Positions 1-5,445 are shown, numbered from the stretch's first letter. The stretch is DNA of 5,445 nt from an uncultured Caryophanales bacterium (GCA_947065955.1 CAMSXY010000087.1:1-5445); one strand, 5' to 3'. A program made the numbers and translations. Notes: generated by a model from the letters alone, not told the origin.

Positions 1-939
1 GATATTGTTCATGTTTTAGAAGATGCTACTATGAAGGGGCTAGCGAGTAATAAGGAACTTATCAATATTTTACCAATTGATTTTTCGGTAGATGAGGGTG
101 AAAGCGTAACGGATCCCAAAGGGCTTATTGGAGACTTTTTATACGCTCGTGCGATTATGGTAAGTGCACCTAAAAAAAATGTTTATTCGGTTATGACAAT
201 CCTTGATAGTATTGGGATAGAAGTTGTTGATGTTTCTTCTACTCCTATTGGAGATATTTATGCAATAAAAACAAAAGATTTAAATGAAAAGACGGGTTGT
301 GTTGTCAATATTGGATGTGAAACAACTACAGTTTCTTTATATAACAAGGGAATTCCAGTAAAATCGACGGTTATTGGAATGGGTGGAAAAAGTATTGATA
401 ATGACTTATCTTATATTTATAAAATAGATTTAAGAACCGCTCGTAGATTGAAAGAAAAATTTGCTCTTGCGCATAAAAAATATGCGAGTATGAATGAATT
501 TTATGAAATTGAAATTAGTGGGGAAGAACCTCTTAAAATTAATCAATTTGAAGCCTCTGAGATTTCCATGGAACGTATTTATGAAATTTTAGAGCTTGTG
601 AAAAAAGAAATTCGTACGCTTACAACCCATAAGACAGAATATATTTTTATTACAGGTGGCGTTAGTAATATGGAGCATTTTGAATATGCGGTTTCGGATG
701 TTTTAGGGGATTCTGTTAAAATTGGAAATGTAAAACTATTAGGAGTTCGTAACAATAAATATGTAACAGCAGTTGGAAACATTATTTATTATATAAATAA
801 ATTGAAATTAAAAGGAATTAATGATACAATGGTTAGTAGTGATGATGCTGAGGCAATTTCATCTATTAAAAAGAATGTTGTTAGCATATCAGGCGAATCC
901 ATGTTAGGAAAGGTATTTGGCTACTTTTTTGGCGAATAG
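1..939 (+). CDS. ftsA: Cell division protein FtsA, 5'-truncated by window edge
   Basis: FtsA is an actin-like ATPase that binds the FtsZ tail and tethers the Z-ring to the inner face of the membrane. The frame is open from base 1, so the Met codon at base 31 is internal. About 312 codons are visible of a family usually 420-440 long, so roughly the first 100 residues are upstream. Counting from that Met, the FtsA-specific subdomain covers about residues 8-70 (DPKGLIG near 28-34). The phosphate-2 motif is VVNIGCETT at 91-99. The adenosine motif is ITGGVSN at 207-213. The C-terminus (MLGKVFGYFFGE) is a short amphipathic helix typical of the FtsA membrane anchor. The phosphate-2 motif is odd: the family normally has D-I-G-G-G, and here the Asp is Asn and the next glycines are Cys-Glu. 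ftsZ begins 12 bases after the stop. Identity is secure from fold motifs plus position before ftsZ. Confidence 0.95.
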   Translation, partial: DIVHVLEDATMKGLASNKELINILPIDFSVDEGESVTDPKGLIGDFLYARAIMVSAPKKNVYSVMTILDSIGIEVVDVSSTPIGDIYAIKTKDLNEKTGCVVNIGCETTTVSLYNKGIPVKSTVIGMGGKSIDNDLSYIYKIDLRTARRLKEKFALAHKKYASMNEFYEIEISGEEPLKINQFEASEISMERIYEILELVKKEIRTLTTHKTEYIFITGGVSNMEHFEYAVSDVLGDSVKIGNVKLLGVRNNKYVTAVGNIIYYINKLKLKGINDTMVSSDDAEAISSIKKNVVSISGESMLGKVFGYFFGE

Positions 940-951
940 AGGAGGAATTAT

Positions 952-2013
952 ATGTTTGGATTAGAGATGGATCAATTAGCAAAAATTAAGGTAATTGGTG
1001 TCGGCGGGGGTGGAAATAACGCCGTTAATAGAATGATTGAATCAGGAGTAAAAGGAGTAGACTTTATTGTTGCCAATACAGATTTACAAGTGTTAAATAA
1101 CTCGCAAGCCCCTATTAAAATACAAATTGGAGAAGAACTTACCAATGGTCTTGGTGCTGGAGCTAACCCTGATATTGGAAGGGAAGCAGCCTTAGAATCC
1201 AAAGCAGAAATCGAAGCCGCTTTAGCAGGTGCAGACATGGTCTTTGTAACTTGTGGTATGGGAGGCGGAACAGGAACAGGTGCTGCTCCTGTTATTGCGG
1301 ATATTGCCCAACAAATGGGAGCTTTAACCGTTGGAATTGTTACAAAACCCTTTTCTTTTGAAGGAAAAAAGAGAATGGAACAAGCTCTTGTCGGACTTGA
1401 AAATTTAAAAAAATCTGTGGATACCTTGATTGTTATTCCAAATGATAAATTAAGGGATATTATTGATAAGTCTACCCCTTTATTAGAGTCTTTTAAAGAA
1501 GTTGATAACGTTTTAAGACGTGGGGTACAATCCATTTCTGATTTGATTGCGGTTGCAGGACTTATCAACCTTGATTTCGCCGATGTTAAAGCTGTTATGG
1601 AAAAACGTGGAAATGCTTTAATTGGAATTGGGATTGGTGCTGGAGAAGATCGTGCTAAAGAAGCTGCTTTACAAGCTGTATCCAGTCCTCTTTTAGAAAC
1701 GAGTATTGGTGGTGCAACCGATGCGATCATCAATGTTACGGGGGGGTCTAATTTAACTTTATTTGAAGTTGAAGAGGCAGCAGAAGTTATTCGTACATCT
1801 GCGAATACGGACATTAACACTATTTTTGGAGCTGTTATTAACGAAAATTTGAATGATGAAATTATTGTTACAGTAATTGCAACTGGTTTTGAAGATACAA
1901 CGGAGCCTTATCATGCTTATTCAAAACGTTCTGAGGTAAAAAGGGATGACAATGATGACGACGATGATGATGTATCTATCATTCCAACCGTACTTAGAAA
2001 AAGAAGTTTTTAA
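952..2013 (+). CDS. ftsZ: Cell division protein FtsZ, complete
   Basis: FtsZ is the tubulin-like GTPase that polymerises into the cytokinetic ring. The 353-residue protein has the N-terminal nucleotide-binding loop ([14 protein letters not shown], 15-28), the tubulin signature GGGTGTG at 104-110, the PFSFEGKKR segment at 133-141, and the T7 catalytic loop NLDFAD at 206-211 with Asp208 and Asp211. The GTPase and C-terminal domains end near residue 313. A linker of only about 25 residues follows, ending in an Asp run (332-340 with one Asn). The last residues, [11 protein letters not shown], are the conserved tail peptide that binds FtsA and similar partners. B. subtilis FtsZ is 382 residues, and the missing length is mainly linker. 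The start is fixed by a strong SD (AGAGGAGG, 938-945) six bases before ATG, overlapping the ftsA stop, so the two genes are co-transcribed. The gene is visibly richer in G+C than its neighbours, as expected for a highly expressed conserved gene. Confidence 0.99.
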   Translation: MFGLEMDQLAKIKVIGVGGGGNNAVNRMIESGVKGVDFIVANTDLQVLNNSQAPIKIQIGEELTNGLGAGANPDIGREAALESKAEIEAALAGADMVFVTCGMGGGTGTGAAPVIADIAQQMGALTVGIVTKPFSFEGKKRMEQALVGLENLKKSVDTLIVIPNDKLRDIIDKSTPLLESFKEVDNVLRRGVQSISDLIAVAGLINLDFADVKAVMEKRGNALIGIGIGAGEDRAKEAALQAVSSPLLETSIGGATDAIINVTGGSNLTLFEVEEAAEVIRTSANTDINTIFGAVINENLNDEIIVTVIATGFEDTTEPYHAYSKRSEVKRDDNDDDDDDVSIIPTVLRKRSF

Positions 2014-2032
2014 GCATAGAAAGAGGTAATTT

Positions 2033-2764
2033 ATGTTACTTTGTAAAGATGATACTTGGATAGATCAATATTTAAAACAATATGGCTATTCTTTGGAAAG
2101 ACAAGAGGATCAGTTTTATGCTATCGATTCTCATGGACAGATTCATTTAAAAGTAGGCGAAAAAATAGAACTTTATGGCGGAATTTGTCCAATTGTGGTA
2201 GAATGTGTTCCTTACCAAAAAAAAACACAATTGAATATTTTAGTATATGAAATGAATAAAAAAACAAAAATTTCTATTTTTGAAGATTCTCTTTTACAAA
2301 TTTCTATGCAAGATCAAACACATCGTATTGGAATGGATTTATCTTTAGATCATATAGAATTATTAGAGGGAAATTCCTTAGAAAATCGAACTTTAATTTA
2401 TGAAAATAATCAATATTTAGAAGAAAATCCTCCTCATTTACAAGCACAATATATAGACTCTAGAATGATTTGTGGTGTTTTTCATAATTGCTTTTTCAAT
2501 GAAAAAAATGAAAATGTAGAACAAAGATATGACTATATAGAAAATCAATTTTCTACACAAGAAAAAAAACAAATTTCTATTTCTGATTTGGAATCTCTTT
2601 CTTTTTTTGTTAGTTCTGTTCTTTCTAAGGATGAGAGTCTTTCTCTTTTCCGAGATATAGTAAAAGAGATTACCAATCTTTTTCCTAAAATAGAGGAGTA
2701 TTTACAAGATACTTTTCCTATTTTTAAGGAACTTTATCAAAAAATTTATAGGAAACAAAAATAA
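2033..2764 (+). CDS. Hypothetical protein (243 aa) between ftsZ and spoIIGA
   Basis: I do not recognise this protein. It is a real gene by context: same strand, 19 bases after the ftsZ stop, with a good SD (AAGAGG, 2021-2026) six bases before ATG, and ending just before a hairpin with a T-tract. There is no signal peptide or hydrophobic membrane segment, so it is probably cytoplasmic. The first half (about 20-130) alternates polar and hydrophobic residues as in beta strands (for example IHLKVGEKIELYGG and QLNILVYEM). The last 65 residues are charged and probably helical, ending in a basic tail (KIYRKQK). Five cysteines (4, 52, 58, 147, 153) form no obvious metal site. The N-terminal beta-rich part might be an FHA-like or other small beta domain, but I see no decisive motif. 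Position suggests a link to division or early sporulation, which is inference only. Confidence 0.85.
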   Translation: MLLCKDDTWIDQYLKQYGYSLERQEDQFYAIDSHGQIHLKVGEKIELYGGICPIVVECVPYQKKTQLNILVYEMNKKTKISIFEDSLLQISMQDQTHRIGMDLSLDHIELLEGNSLENRTLIYENNQYLEENPPHLQAQYIDSRMICGVFHNCFFNEKNENVEQRYDYIENQFSTQEKKQISISDLESLSFFVSSVLSKDESLSLFRDIVKEITNLFPKIEEYLQDTFPIFKELYQKIYRKQK

Positions 2765-2768
2765 AACG

Positions 2769-2801
2769 AAAAAACGACAAAATATGCATCGTTTTTTTTT
2801 T
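2769..2801 (+). terminator. AT-rich hairpin plus T-tract after the ftsAZ operon
   Basis: Arms AAAAAACGA (2769-2777) and TCGTTTTTT (2789-2797) pair perfectly over nine bases around an 11-base loop, and a run of ten T (2792-2801) includes the 3' arm's Ts. It begins five bases after the hypothetical gene's stop, where an intrinsic terminator is expected. Only two G-C pairs hold the stem, so it may be leaky and let ftsA-ftsZ transcripts continue into spoIIGA. It may also partly reflect overlapping regulatory sites. Confidence 0.5.
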
Positions 2802-2806
2802 ATAAT
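2801..2806 (+). promoter_or_regulatory. Possible -10 box (TATAAT) for spoIIGA-sigE
   Basis: A perfect TATAAT lies at the end of the T-tract, but the hexamer 17 bases upstream (CAAAAT) is not a -35 box. In B. subtilis, spoIIG is read by sigma-A from a promoter with poor -35 spacing that needs phosphorylated Spo0A, so a missing -35 is compatible with that model. Against it, transcription would start near 2813, leaving only about nine bases before the ATG. AT-richness alone could also produce this hexamer. Confidence 0.35.
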
Positions 2807-2821
2807 GGAGTTGGTGATTGG

Positions 2822-3601
2822 ATGAAAATTTATGTGGATGTTGTGTTGTTTTTAAATTTCGCATTTGATTTTCTCTTACTTTTAAGTGTTTCTTTTATTT
2901 TGAAAAGACGGGTTTCGATGGAAAGAATTTGTTTGGGCGCTTTTTTAGGAAGTTTAAGTGTTTTTTTTCTTTTTTTGCCACTTACTACTTTTTCTCTTTT
3001 TCTTGCTAAGGTGGGGATCAGTTTTTTAATGATTTTAGGAACTTTTTCTTTTCGAGATATTCGGTATTTTTTAAAGAATATGGTATTTTTGTACATTCAT
3101 AGTTTTGTTTTAGGAGGATGTTTGTATGCCTTAAATGTTCAATTTTCTTACAAACAACAAGGTCTTGTATTTTTTCATAACGGTATGAGTATTAACGTTA
3201 TTGTCTTGATTGCTTTATCTCCTATTATTTTGTATCTTTATTATAAACAGTTAAAAGATATGAAACAAAAATATGGTTATTATTATAAGACTAAAATTTT
3301 TATTTCTGGAGAAATGATTTCTTGTGTTGCTTTTTTAGATACTGGAAATCAACTTGTAGATCCTTATTTTGGGCGTCCTATTATTCTTATAAACCCAGGT
3401 TTCATAAAAAAAGAAGAGGAACATAAAATGATATTAGTACCTTATCAAACAATTACCAATAATGGTTTTTTACATTGTATTAAAGCTGATAAAATAGAAA
3501 TTGAAAACCAAATCTATCATAATTTTTTTGTAGGTATTTTAACAGATCCCATTCGAATGAATGGGGTAGATTGTATTTTAAATAGTAAAATTTTTGATTA
3601 G
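2822..3601 (+). CDS. spoIIGA: SpoIIGA, sporulation sigma-E processing protease
   Basis: SpoIIGA is a membrane-embedded aspartic protease of the mother cell that cuts the pro-sequence from sigma-E after a signal from the forespore. The 259-residue protein begins with the typical MKIYVDVVLFLNF. It has about five membrane segments (roughly 5-27, 35-53, 55-77, 86-106 and 123-141) and then a cytoplasmic domain from about 150. That domain carries the protease motif FLDTGNQLVDP, with catalytic Asp173 in D-T-G. A second conserved stretch, LVPYQTI, is at 205-211, and the protein ends with VDCILNSKIFD. It is about 50 residues shorter than B. subtilis SpoIIGA (309) but ends in family-like sequence, so I see no truncation or frameshift. 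The start is supported by GGAG (2807-2810) and GGTGAT (2813-2818) upstream. Its substrate gene sigE follows with 13 bases between the stop and the chosen start. Confidence 0.95.
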   Translation: MKIYVDVVLFLNFAFDFLLLLSVSFILKRRVSMERICLGAFLGSLSVFFLFLPLTTFSLFLAKVGISFLMILGTFSFRDIRYFLKNMVFLYIHSFVLGGCLYALNVQFSYKQQGLVFFHNGMSINVIVLIALSPIILYLYYKQLKDMKQKYGYYYKTKIFISGEMISCVAFLDTGNQLVDPYFGRPIILINPGFIKKEEEHKMILVPYQTITNNGFLHCIKADKIEIENQIYHNFFVGILTDPIRMNGVDCILNSKIFD

Positions 3602-3607
3602 AAAGGA
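3602..3607 (+). promoter_or_regulatory. Ribosome binding site that selects the sigE start
   Basis: AAAGGA lies directly after the spoIIGA stop and seven bases before ATG at 3615. Two upstream in-frame candidates, TTG at 3594 and ATG at 3609, are rejected. The first has no SD and overlaps spoIIGA, and the second is one base from the SD. Confidence 0.75.
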
Positions 3608-3614
3608 AATGTCT

Positions 3615-4304
3615 ATGTTGAAAAGATTCATTCGTTTTATTTTAAGTCTTTTTAAAGATGGGGGAGTTTATTATGTAGGAAGTGCAGATAAACTGCCAGA
3701 ACCTTTGTCAAAAGAGGAAGAGATTTTTTATGTTACAAAGGCTATGGAGGGCGATGTTGATGCGAAAAATACTTTAATTGAACATAACCTTCGTTTAGTT
3801 GTTTTTCTATCTAAAAAATATGAAAATACTGGTTTAGATTTAGAAGATTTGGTAAGTATTGGAACGATTGGTTTAATTAAAGGCGTTAATACTTATAAAT
3901 TGGATAAAAATATTAAACTAGCGACTTACGCATCGCGATGTATTGATAATGAAATTTTAATGTTTCTTCGTAAAAATAAAAAAAGAAAAGGGGAGGTTAG
4001 TTTTGAGGATAATTTAAGTTATGATGCAGAGGGAAATGAACTTAGACTGGAAGATATTTTAGGAACAGAAAGTGATCTTGTTACCAAGGGATTAGAAGAA
4101 GAAACGGAAAAAAGGTTGTTGTATGAAGAAATTAAAAAGTTGAACAGTCGTGATCAAAGAATCATGATTTTAAGATATGGTCTTTTTAATACGAAAGAGA
4201 TGACCCAAAAGGATGTTGCGAAAATGCTTGGTATTAGTCAGTCTTATATTTCTAGAATCGAAAAAAAAGTCATTCATCGTCTGCAAGCCCTTGCTCGAAA
4301 TTAA
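3615..4304 (+). CDS. sigE: RNA polymerase sigma-E precursor (pro-sigma-E)
   Basis: Sigma-E (also called SpoIIGB) directs RNA polymerase to early mother-cell genes in sporulation. The 229-residue product matches B. subtilis SigE (239) along its length as I recall that sequence. Shared stretches include EHNLRLVVFLSKKYENTG (57 onward), LVSIGTIGLIK (79-89), IKLATYASRCIDNEILM (100-116, the region 2 core/-10 recognition segment) and the C-terminal helix-turn-helix TQKDVAKMLGISQSYISRIE that contacts the -35 box. Residues 1-18 are basic and hydrophobic and form the pro-sequence that holds the precursor inactive at the membrane. VYYVGS (18-23) aligns with the B. subtilis VYYIGG cleavage site, so SpoIIGA probably cuts between Tyr19 and Tyr20. 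Sigma-K is the main alternative paralogue, but the adjacent spoIIGA settles it as sigma-E. The gene is in one operon with spoIIGA and ends in its own terminator. Confidence 0.96.
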   Translation: MLKRFIRFILSLFKDGGVYYVGSADKLPEPLSKEEEIFYVTKAMEGDVDAKNTLIEHNLRLVVFLSKKYENTGLDLEDLVSIGTIGLIKGVNTYKLDKNIKLATYASRCIDNEILMFLRKNKKRKGEVSFEDNLSYDAEGNELRLEDILGTESDLVTKGLEEETEKRLLYEEIKKLNSRDQRIMILRYGLFNTKEMTQKDVAKMLGISQSYISRIEKKVIHRLQALARN

Positions 4305-4328
4305 CATCAAATTATTGATGTTTTTTTT
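4303..4328 (+). terminator. Intrinsic terminator after sigE
   Basis: Perfect 8-bp stem AACATCAA (4303-4310) and TTGATGTT (4315-4322) with a four-base ATTA loop, followed by an unbroken T run to 4328. The stem starts inside the sigE stop codon. It separates the spoIIG operon from the pilus-like operon downstream. Confidence 0.88.
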
Positions 4329-4336
4329 ATAAATTG

Positions 4337-4365
4337 TTGTGAAAAAAAAGAATTTTTGTTATAAT
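4337..4365 (+). promoter_or_regulatory. Sigma-A-type promoter for the Tad-like operon
   Basis: A -35-like TTGTGA (4337-4342, four of six consensus bases) lies 17 bases before a perfect TATAAT (4360-4365). The latter is preceded by TG one base upstream, an extended -10. The spacer holds an A-tract followed by a T-tract. Transcription would begin near 4372, giving a leader of about 20 bases that contains the SD AGGAGG (4378-4383), seven bases before the ATG at 4391. It does not resemble the usual sigma-E pattern (a -10 near CATACAAT), so vegetative expression is inferred. Confidence 0.75.
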
Positions 4366-4390
4366 TTTATAGAGGATAGGAGGCCGATTT

Positions 4391-4723
4391 ATGAAAGAAA
4401 AAGGACAGGCTTTAGTGGAATTTATTTTAATACTTCCTGTTTTTATTTTTCTTTTATGTGGAGCTTTTGATCTTGGAAATATTTATGTAAAAAAGTATGA
4501 TCTTGAAAATGAATTGGATACCATTCGAACTTTGTATAAGGAAAGTAGGGAAGAAATATCTTCTTATGCGACTTCAAAAGGATTTTTGGTATCTATTGAT
4601 CAAAAAGAGCCTTATACTACTATTACACTTTCTAAGTTTGTCAAGATCAATACCCCAGGTCTTACCCAAGTACTTGGAAAAAATTATAAAATAGAAGTGG
4701 AACGAACTATTTATGAAAAATAA
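4391..4723 (+). CDS. TadE-like pseudopilin/pilus assembly protein
   Basis: This is a 110-residue TadE-family protein. In Tad/Flp (type IVc) pilus systems, TadE is a small prepilin-like protein processed by prepilin peptidase and needed for pilus assembly at the membrane. The N-terminus is diagnostic: a short basic leader (MKEKG), a probable cleavage site between Gly5 and Gln6, Glu at mature position 5 (Glu10), then one hydrophobic helix (about 9-27) ending in FDLGNIYVKKYDLENEL. The rest is a small extracellular domain with no cysteine. A strong SD and its own promoter lie just upstream, making it the first gene of a new operon. The following gene overlaps it by 11 bases. It could instead be an unassigned TadE-like secreted protein in a competence- or secretion-like system. 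The family call is firm, the precise role is not. Confidence 0.88.
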   Translation: MKEKGQALVEFILILPVFIFLLCGAFDLGNIYVKKYDLENELDTIRTLYKESREEISSYATSKGFLVSIDQKEPYTTITLSKFVKINTPGLTQVLGKNYKIEVERTIYEK

Positions 4724-5087
4724 AGGACAGGTTCTTGTAGCTTTTTTACTTCTTTTACCCCTTCTTTTTTTTCTAATGGCTATGGTTGTAGATTTAGGAA
4801 TGGAAGCTATACAATATAAAAAGATAAAAGGAACCGTTTTTGAAGTTCTTTCTTTTGCTTTAAAAGAAGAAGCTCCTTTACAAGAAGTTGAAAATCTTTT
4901 TTTAAAAAATGGTTTTTCAGAAAAAGATTTTGTAGTGAGGAAAGAAGAAGAAAAATATTATGTAAAAATTATTTTTTCACCAAAATCTTTTTTTGGGAAA
5001 ATGTGGAGGAAAGACACAAAAGAGTCTTTAGAATATCTTGCTTATAAAAGAGAAGAACAAATTGTAATAAAGAGAATGGAGGAATAA
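4713..5087 (+). CDS. TadG-like (TadE/G family) pilus assembly protein
   Basis: This 124-residue protein starts MKNKGQVLVAF, has one hydrophobic helix (about 7-29) and then VVDLGMEAIQYKKIKG, the pattern of the putative Flp pilus-assembly TadE/G-like family. It parallels the preceding gene (MKEKGQALVEF), suggesting tandem related proteins. Here the residue equivalent to mature Glu5 is Ala10, as is common in TadG-type members. The remainder is charged and lysine/glutamate-rich and should lie outside the membrane. It is much shorter than proteobacterial TadG, which carries a large extra domain. The start overlaps the upstream gene by 11 bases with only a weak SD (about AGTGGA, 4696-4701, 11 bases from the ATG), so translation is probably coupled. 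It ends one base before the GTG start of the ATPase gene. Confidence 0.82.
   Translation: MKNKGQVLVAFLLLLPLLFFLMAMVVDLGMEAIQYKKIKGTVFEVLSFALKEEAPLQEVENLFLKNGFSEKDFVVRKEEEKYYVKIIFSPKSFFGKMWRKDTKESLEYLAYKREEQIVIKRMEE
5078..5082 (+). promoter_or_regulatory. Ribosome binding site that selects the GTG start of the ATPase
   Basis: GGAGG sits inside the last codons of the TadG-like gene, six bases before GTG at 5089. An ATG at 5087, overlapping the TadG-like stop, opens only nine codons in another frame. The GTG frame gives the intact Walker motif. Confidence 0.8.
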
Positions 5088-5088
5088 T

Positions 5089-5400
5089 GTGGCAATTAAA
5101 CAAGCGAAAATTTTAACCGTTACTTCTGCAAAAGGTGGAACAGGAAAAACGACGACACTTTTAAATTTAGCGGGTGCTTTTCAAAAGTTGGGAAAGAAAG
5201 TTCTTATTATCGATTTGGATTTGTATGGAAGTGCGATTGCTACACATCTTTGTCTTCCAAATGAAAAAGATCTTTATAAAGTAGTTGAGGATATGGTGAA
5301 TAATCGATTTGATTATATTGAAAATTATGTAGAAAAATATAATGAATTTATGGATGTACTTCCAGCACCTAAGGATCCTAGATATGCGAGTAAAATAAGT
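5089..5400 (+). CDS. MinD/ParA-type ATPase, probably TadZ/CpaE, 3'-truncated
   Basis: The visible 104 residues are the N-terminal half of a SIMIBI-class P-loop ATPase. TadZ/CpaE members localise Tad pilus machinery at the membrane. The start is GTG. A deviant Walker A, KGGTGKTT, is at 15-22 with the signature Lys15. The Walker A' strand is VLIIDLDLYGS at 38-48 with Asp42 and Asp44. MDVLPAPKDPRYASKIS is at the end of the genuine sequence. Unlike classical CpaE, there is no N-terminal receiver-like domain. Position right after TadE/TadG-like genes favours a pilus role over chromosome partitioning (Soj/ParA) or MinD, but those share the same motifs. The frame stays open to the window end only because it runs into adapter sequence from 5401. 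The true C-terminal half, probably 130 or more residues, is missing. Confidence 0.85.
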
Positions 5401-5445
5401 AGATCGGAAGAGCGTCGTGTAGGGAAAGAGTGTTCATCCTTGTGT
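5401..5445 (+). other. Illumina sequencing adapter (non-genomic) at the window end
   Basis: Bases 5401-5433 match the Illumina TruSeq adapter read-through sequence, beginning AGATCGGAAGAGCGTCGTGT and continuing to AGGGAAAGAGTGT. The next eight bases (TCATCCTT, 5434-5441) sit where the i5 index lies. The final GTGT (5442-5445) is the start of the next constant adapter segment. Translated in the ATPase frame this gives RSEERRVGKECSSLC, a peptide start known from contaminated database proteins. This is untrimmed library sequence at a contig end and should be removed. Confidence 0.97.

Noticed and set aside
579..782. Minus-strand open frame inside ftsA
   Set aside because: Antisense to well-supported FtsA motifs, with no SD or recognisable protein.
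972..1820. Long open frame on the minus strand (282 codons)
   Set aside because: It lies wholly within ftsZ on the opposite strand, has a low-complexity Ser/Pro/Ile-rich translation and no family motif. It is a shadow of FtsZ codon bias.
2290..2585. Repeated ACAAATTTCTAT words in the hypothetical gene
   Set aside because: Short AT-rich words recurring through codons for Gln-Ile-Ser; too short and irregular to call a repeat.
2830..3096. Lysine-rich minus-strand open frame inside spoIIGA
   Set aside because: The Lys-rich translation is just the complement of the T-rich membrane-helix codons of spoIIGA.
3112..3180. AGGAGG followed by ATG inside spoIIGA (possible internal small gene)
   Set aside because: The ATG at 3118 has zero spacing from the SD and opens only about 20 codons, and the ATG at 3126 opens two. 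The AGGAGG is explained by Gly-Gly codons of SpoIIGA.
5087..5116. ATG start overlapping the TadG-like stop codon
   Set aside because: It opens only nine codons (MWQLNKRKF). The GTG at 5089 gives the frame with the Walker A motif.
1..5400. Possible Mycoplasma-like code (all seven complete stops are TAA or TAG, none TGA)
   Set aside because: No gene contains in-frame TGA and tryptophan is written TGG. The stop preference fits AT-richness and a small sample.

Overview
The window is AT-rich chromosomal DNA with every gene on the + strand. It points to a low-GC Gram-positive bacterium of the endospore-forming Firmicutes/Bacilli type. The evidence is ftsA-ftsZ followed closely by spoIIGA and sigE, an order known from Bacillus relatives, together with strong Shine-Dalgarno (SD) sites. 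TGG codes for tryptophan and no gene contains an in-frame TGA, so the standard bacterial code fits. I cannot name the species. An uncultured gut Bacilli lineage would fit, but that is a guess.

Layout. Bases 1-939 are the 3' part of ftsA (its start lies upstream). Bases 952-2013 are ftsZ, complete, with a very short acidic linker. Bases 2033-2764 are an unrecognised soluble 243-residue protein in the same operon. Bases 2769-2821 hold a hairpin with a T-tract, a TATAAT box and a weak Spo0A-box-like site. Bases 2822-3601 are spoIIGA and 3615-4304 are sigE. A clean intrinsic terminator (4303-4328) and a sigma-A-type promoter (4337-4365) follow. A new operon begins at 4391 with a TadE-like pilin-like protein, an overlapping TadG-like protein (4713-5087) and the first 104 codons of a MinD/CpaE/TadZ-type ATPase from a GTG start at 5089.

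How the genes work together. FtsA anchors the FtsZ ring to the membrane for division. SpoIIGA is the membrane protease that activates pro-sigma-E in the mother cell after asymmetric division. The third block looks like the start of a Tad/Flp (type IVc pilus) assembly locus. It is transcriptionally separated from the sporulation genes and stands where Bacillus subtilis has sigG.

Artifact. The last 45 bases (5401-5445) are not genomic. They match the Illumina TruSeq adapter, then an 8-base index-like stretch, then GTGT, the start of the next constant adapter segment. The ATPase reading frame runs into this adapter and would give a false C-terminus (RSEERRVGKEC...). Genomic sequence should be taken to end at 5400.

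I see no RNA genes, CRISPR arrays, insertion sequences or large repeats. There is no gene-free stretch longer than about 90 bases.
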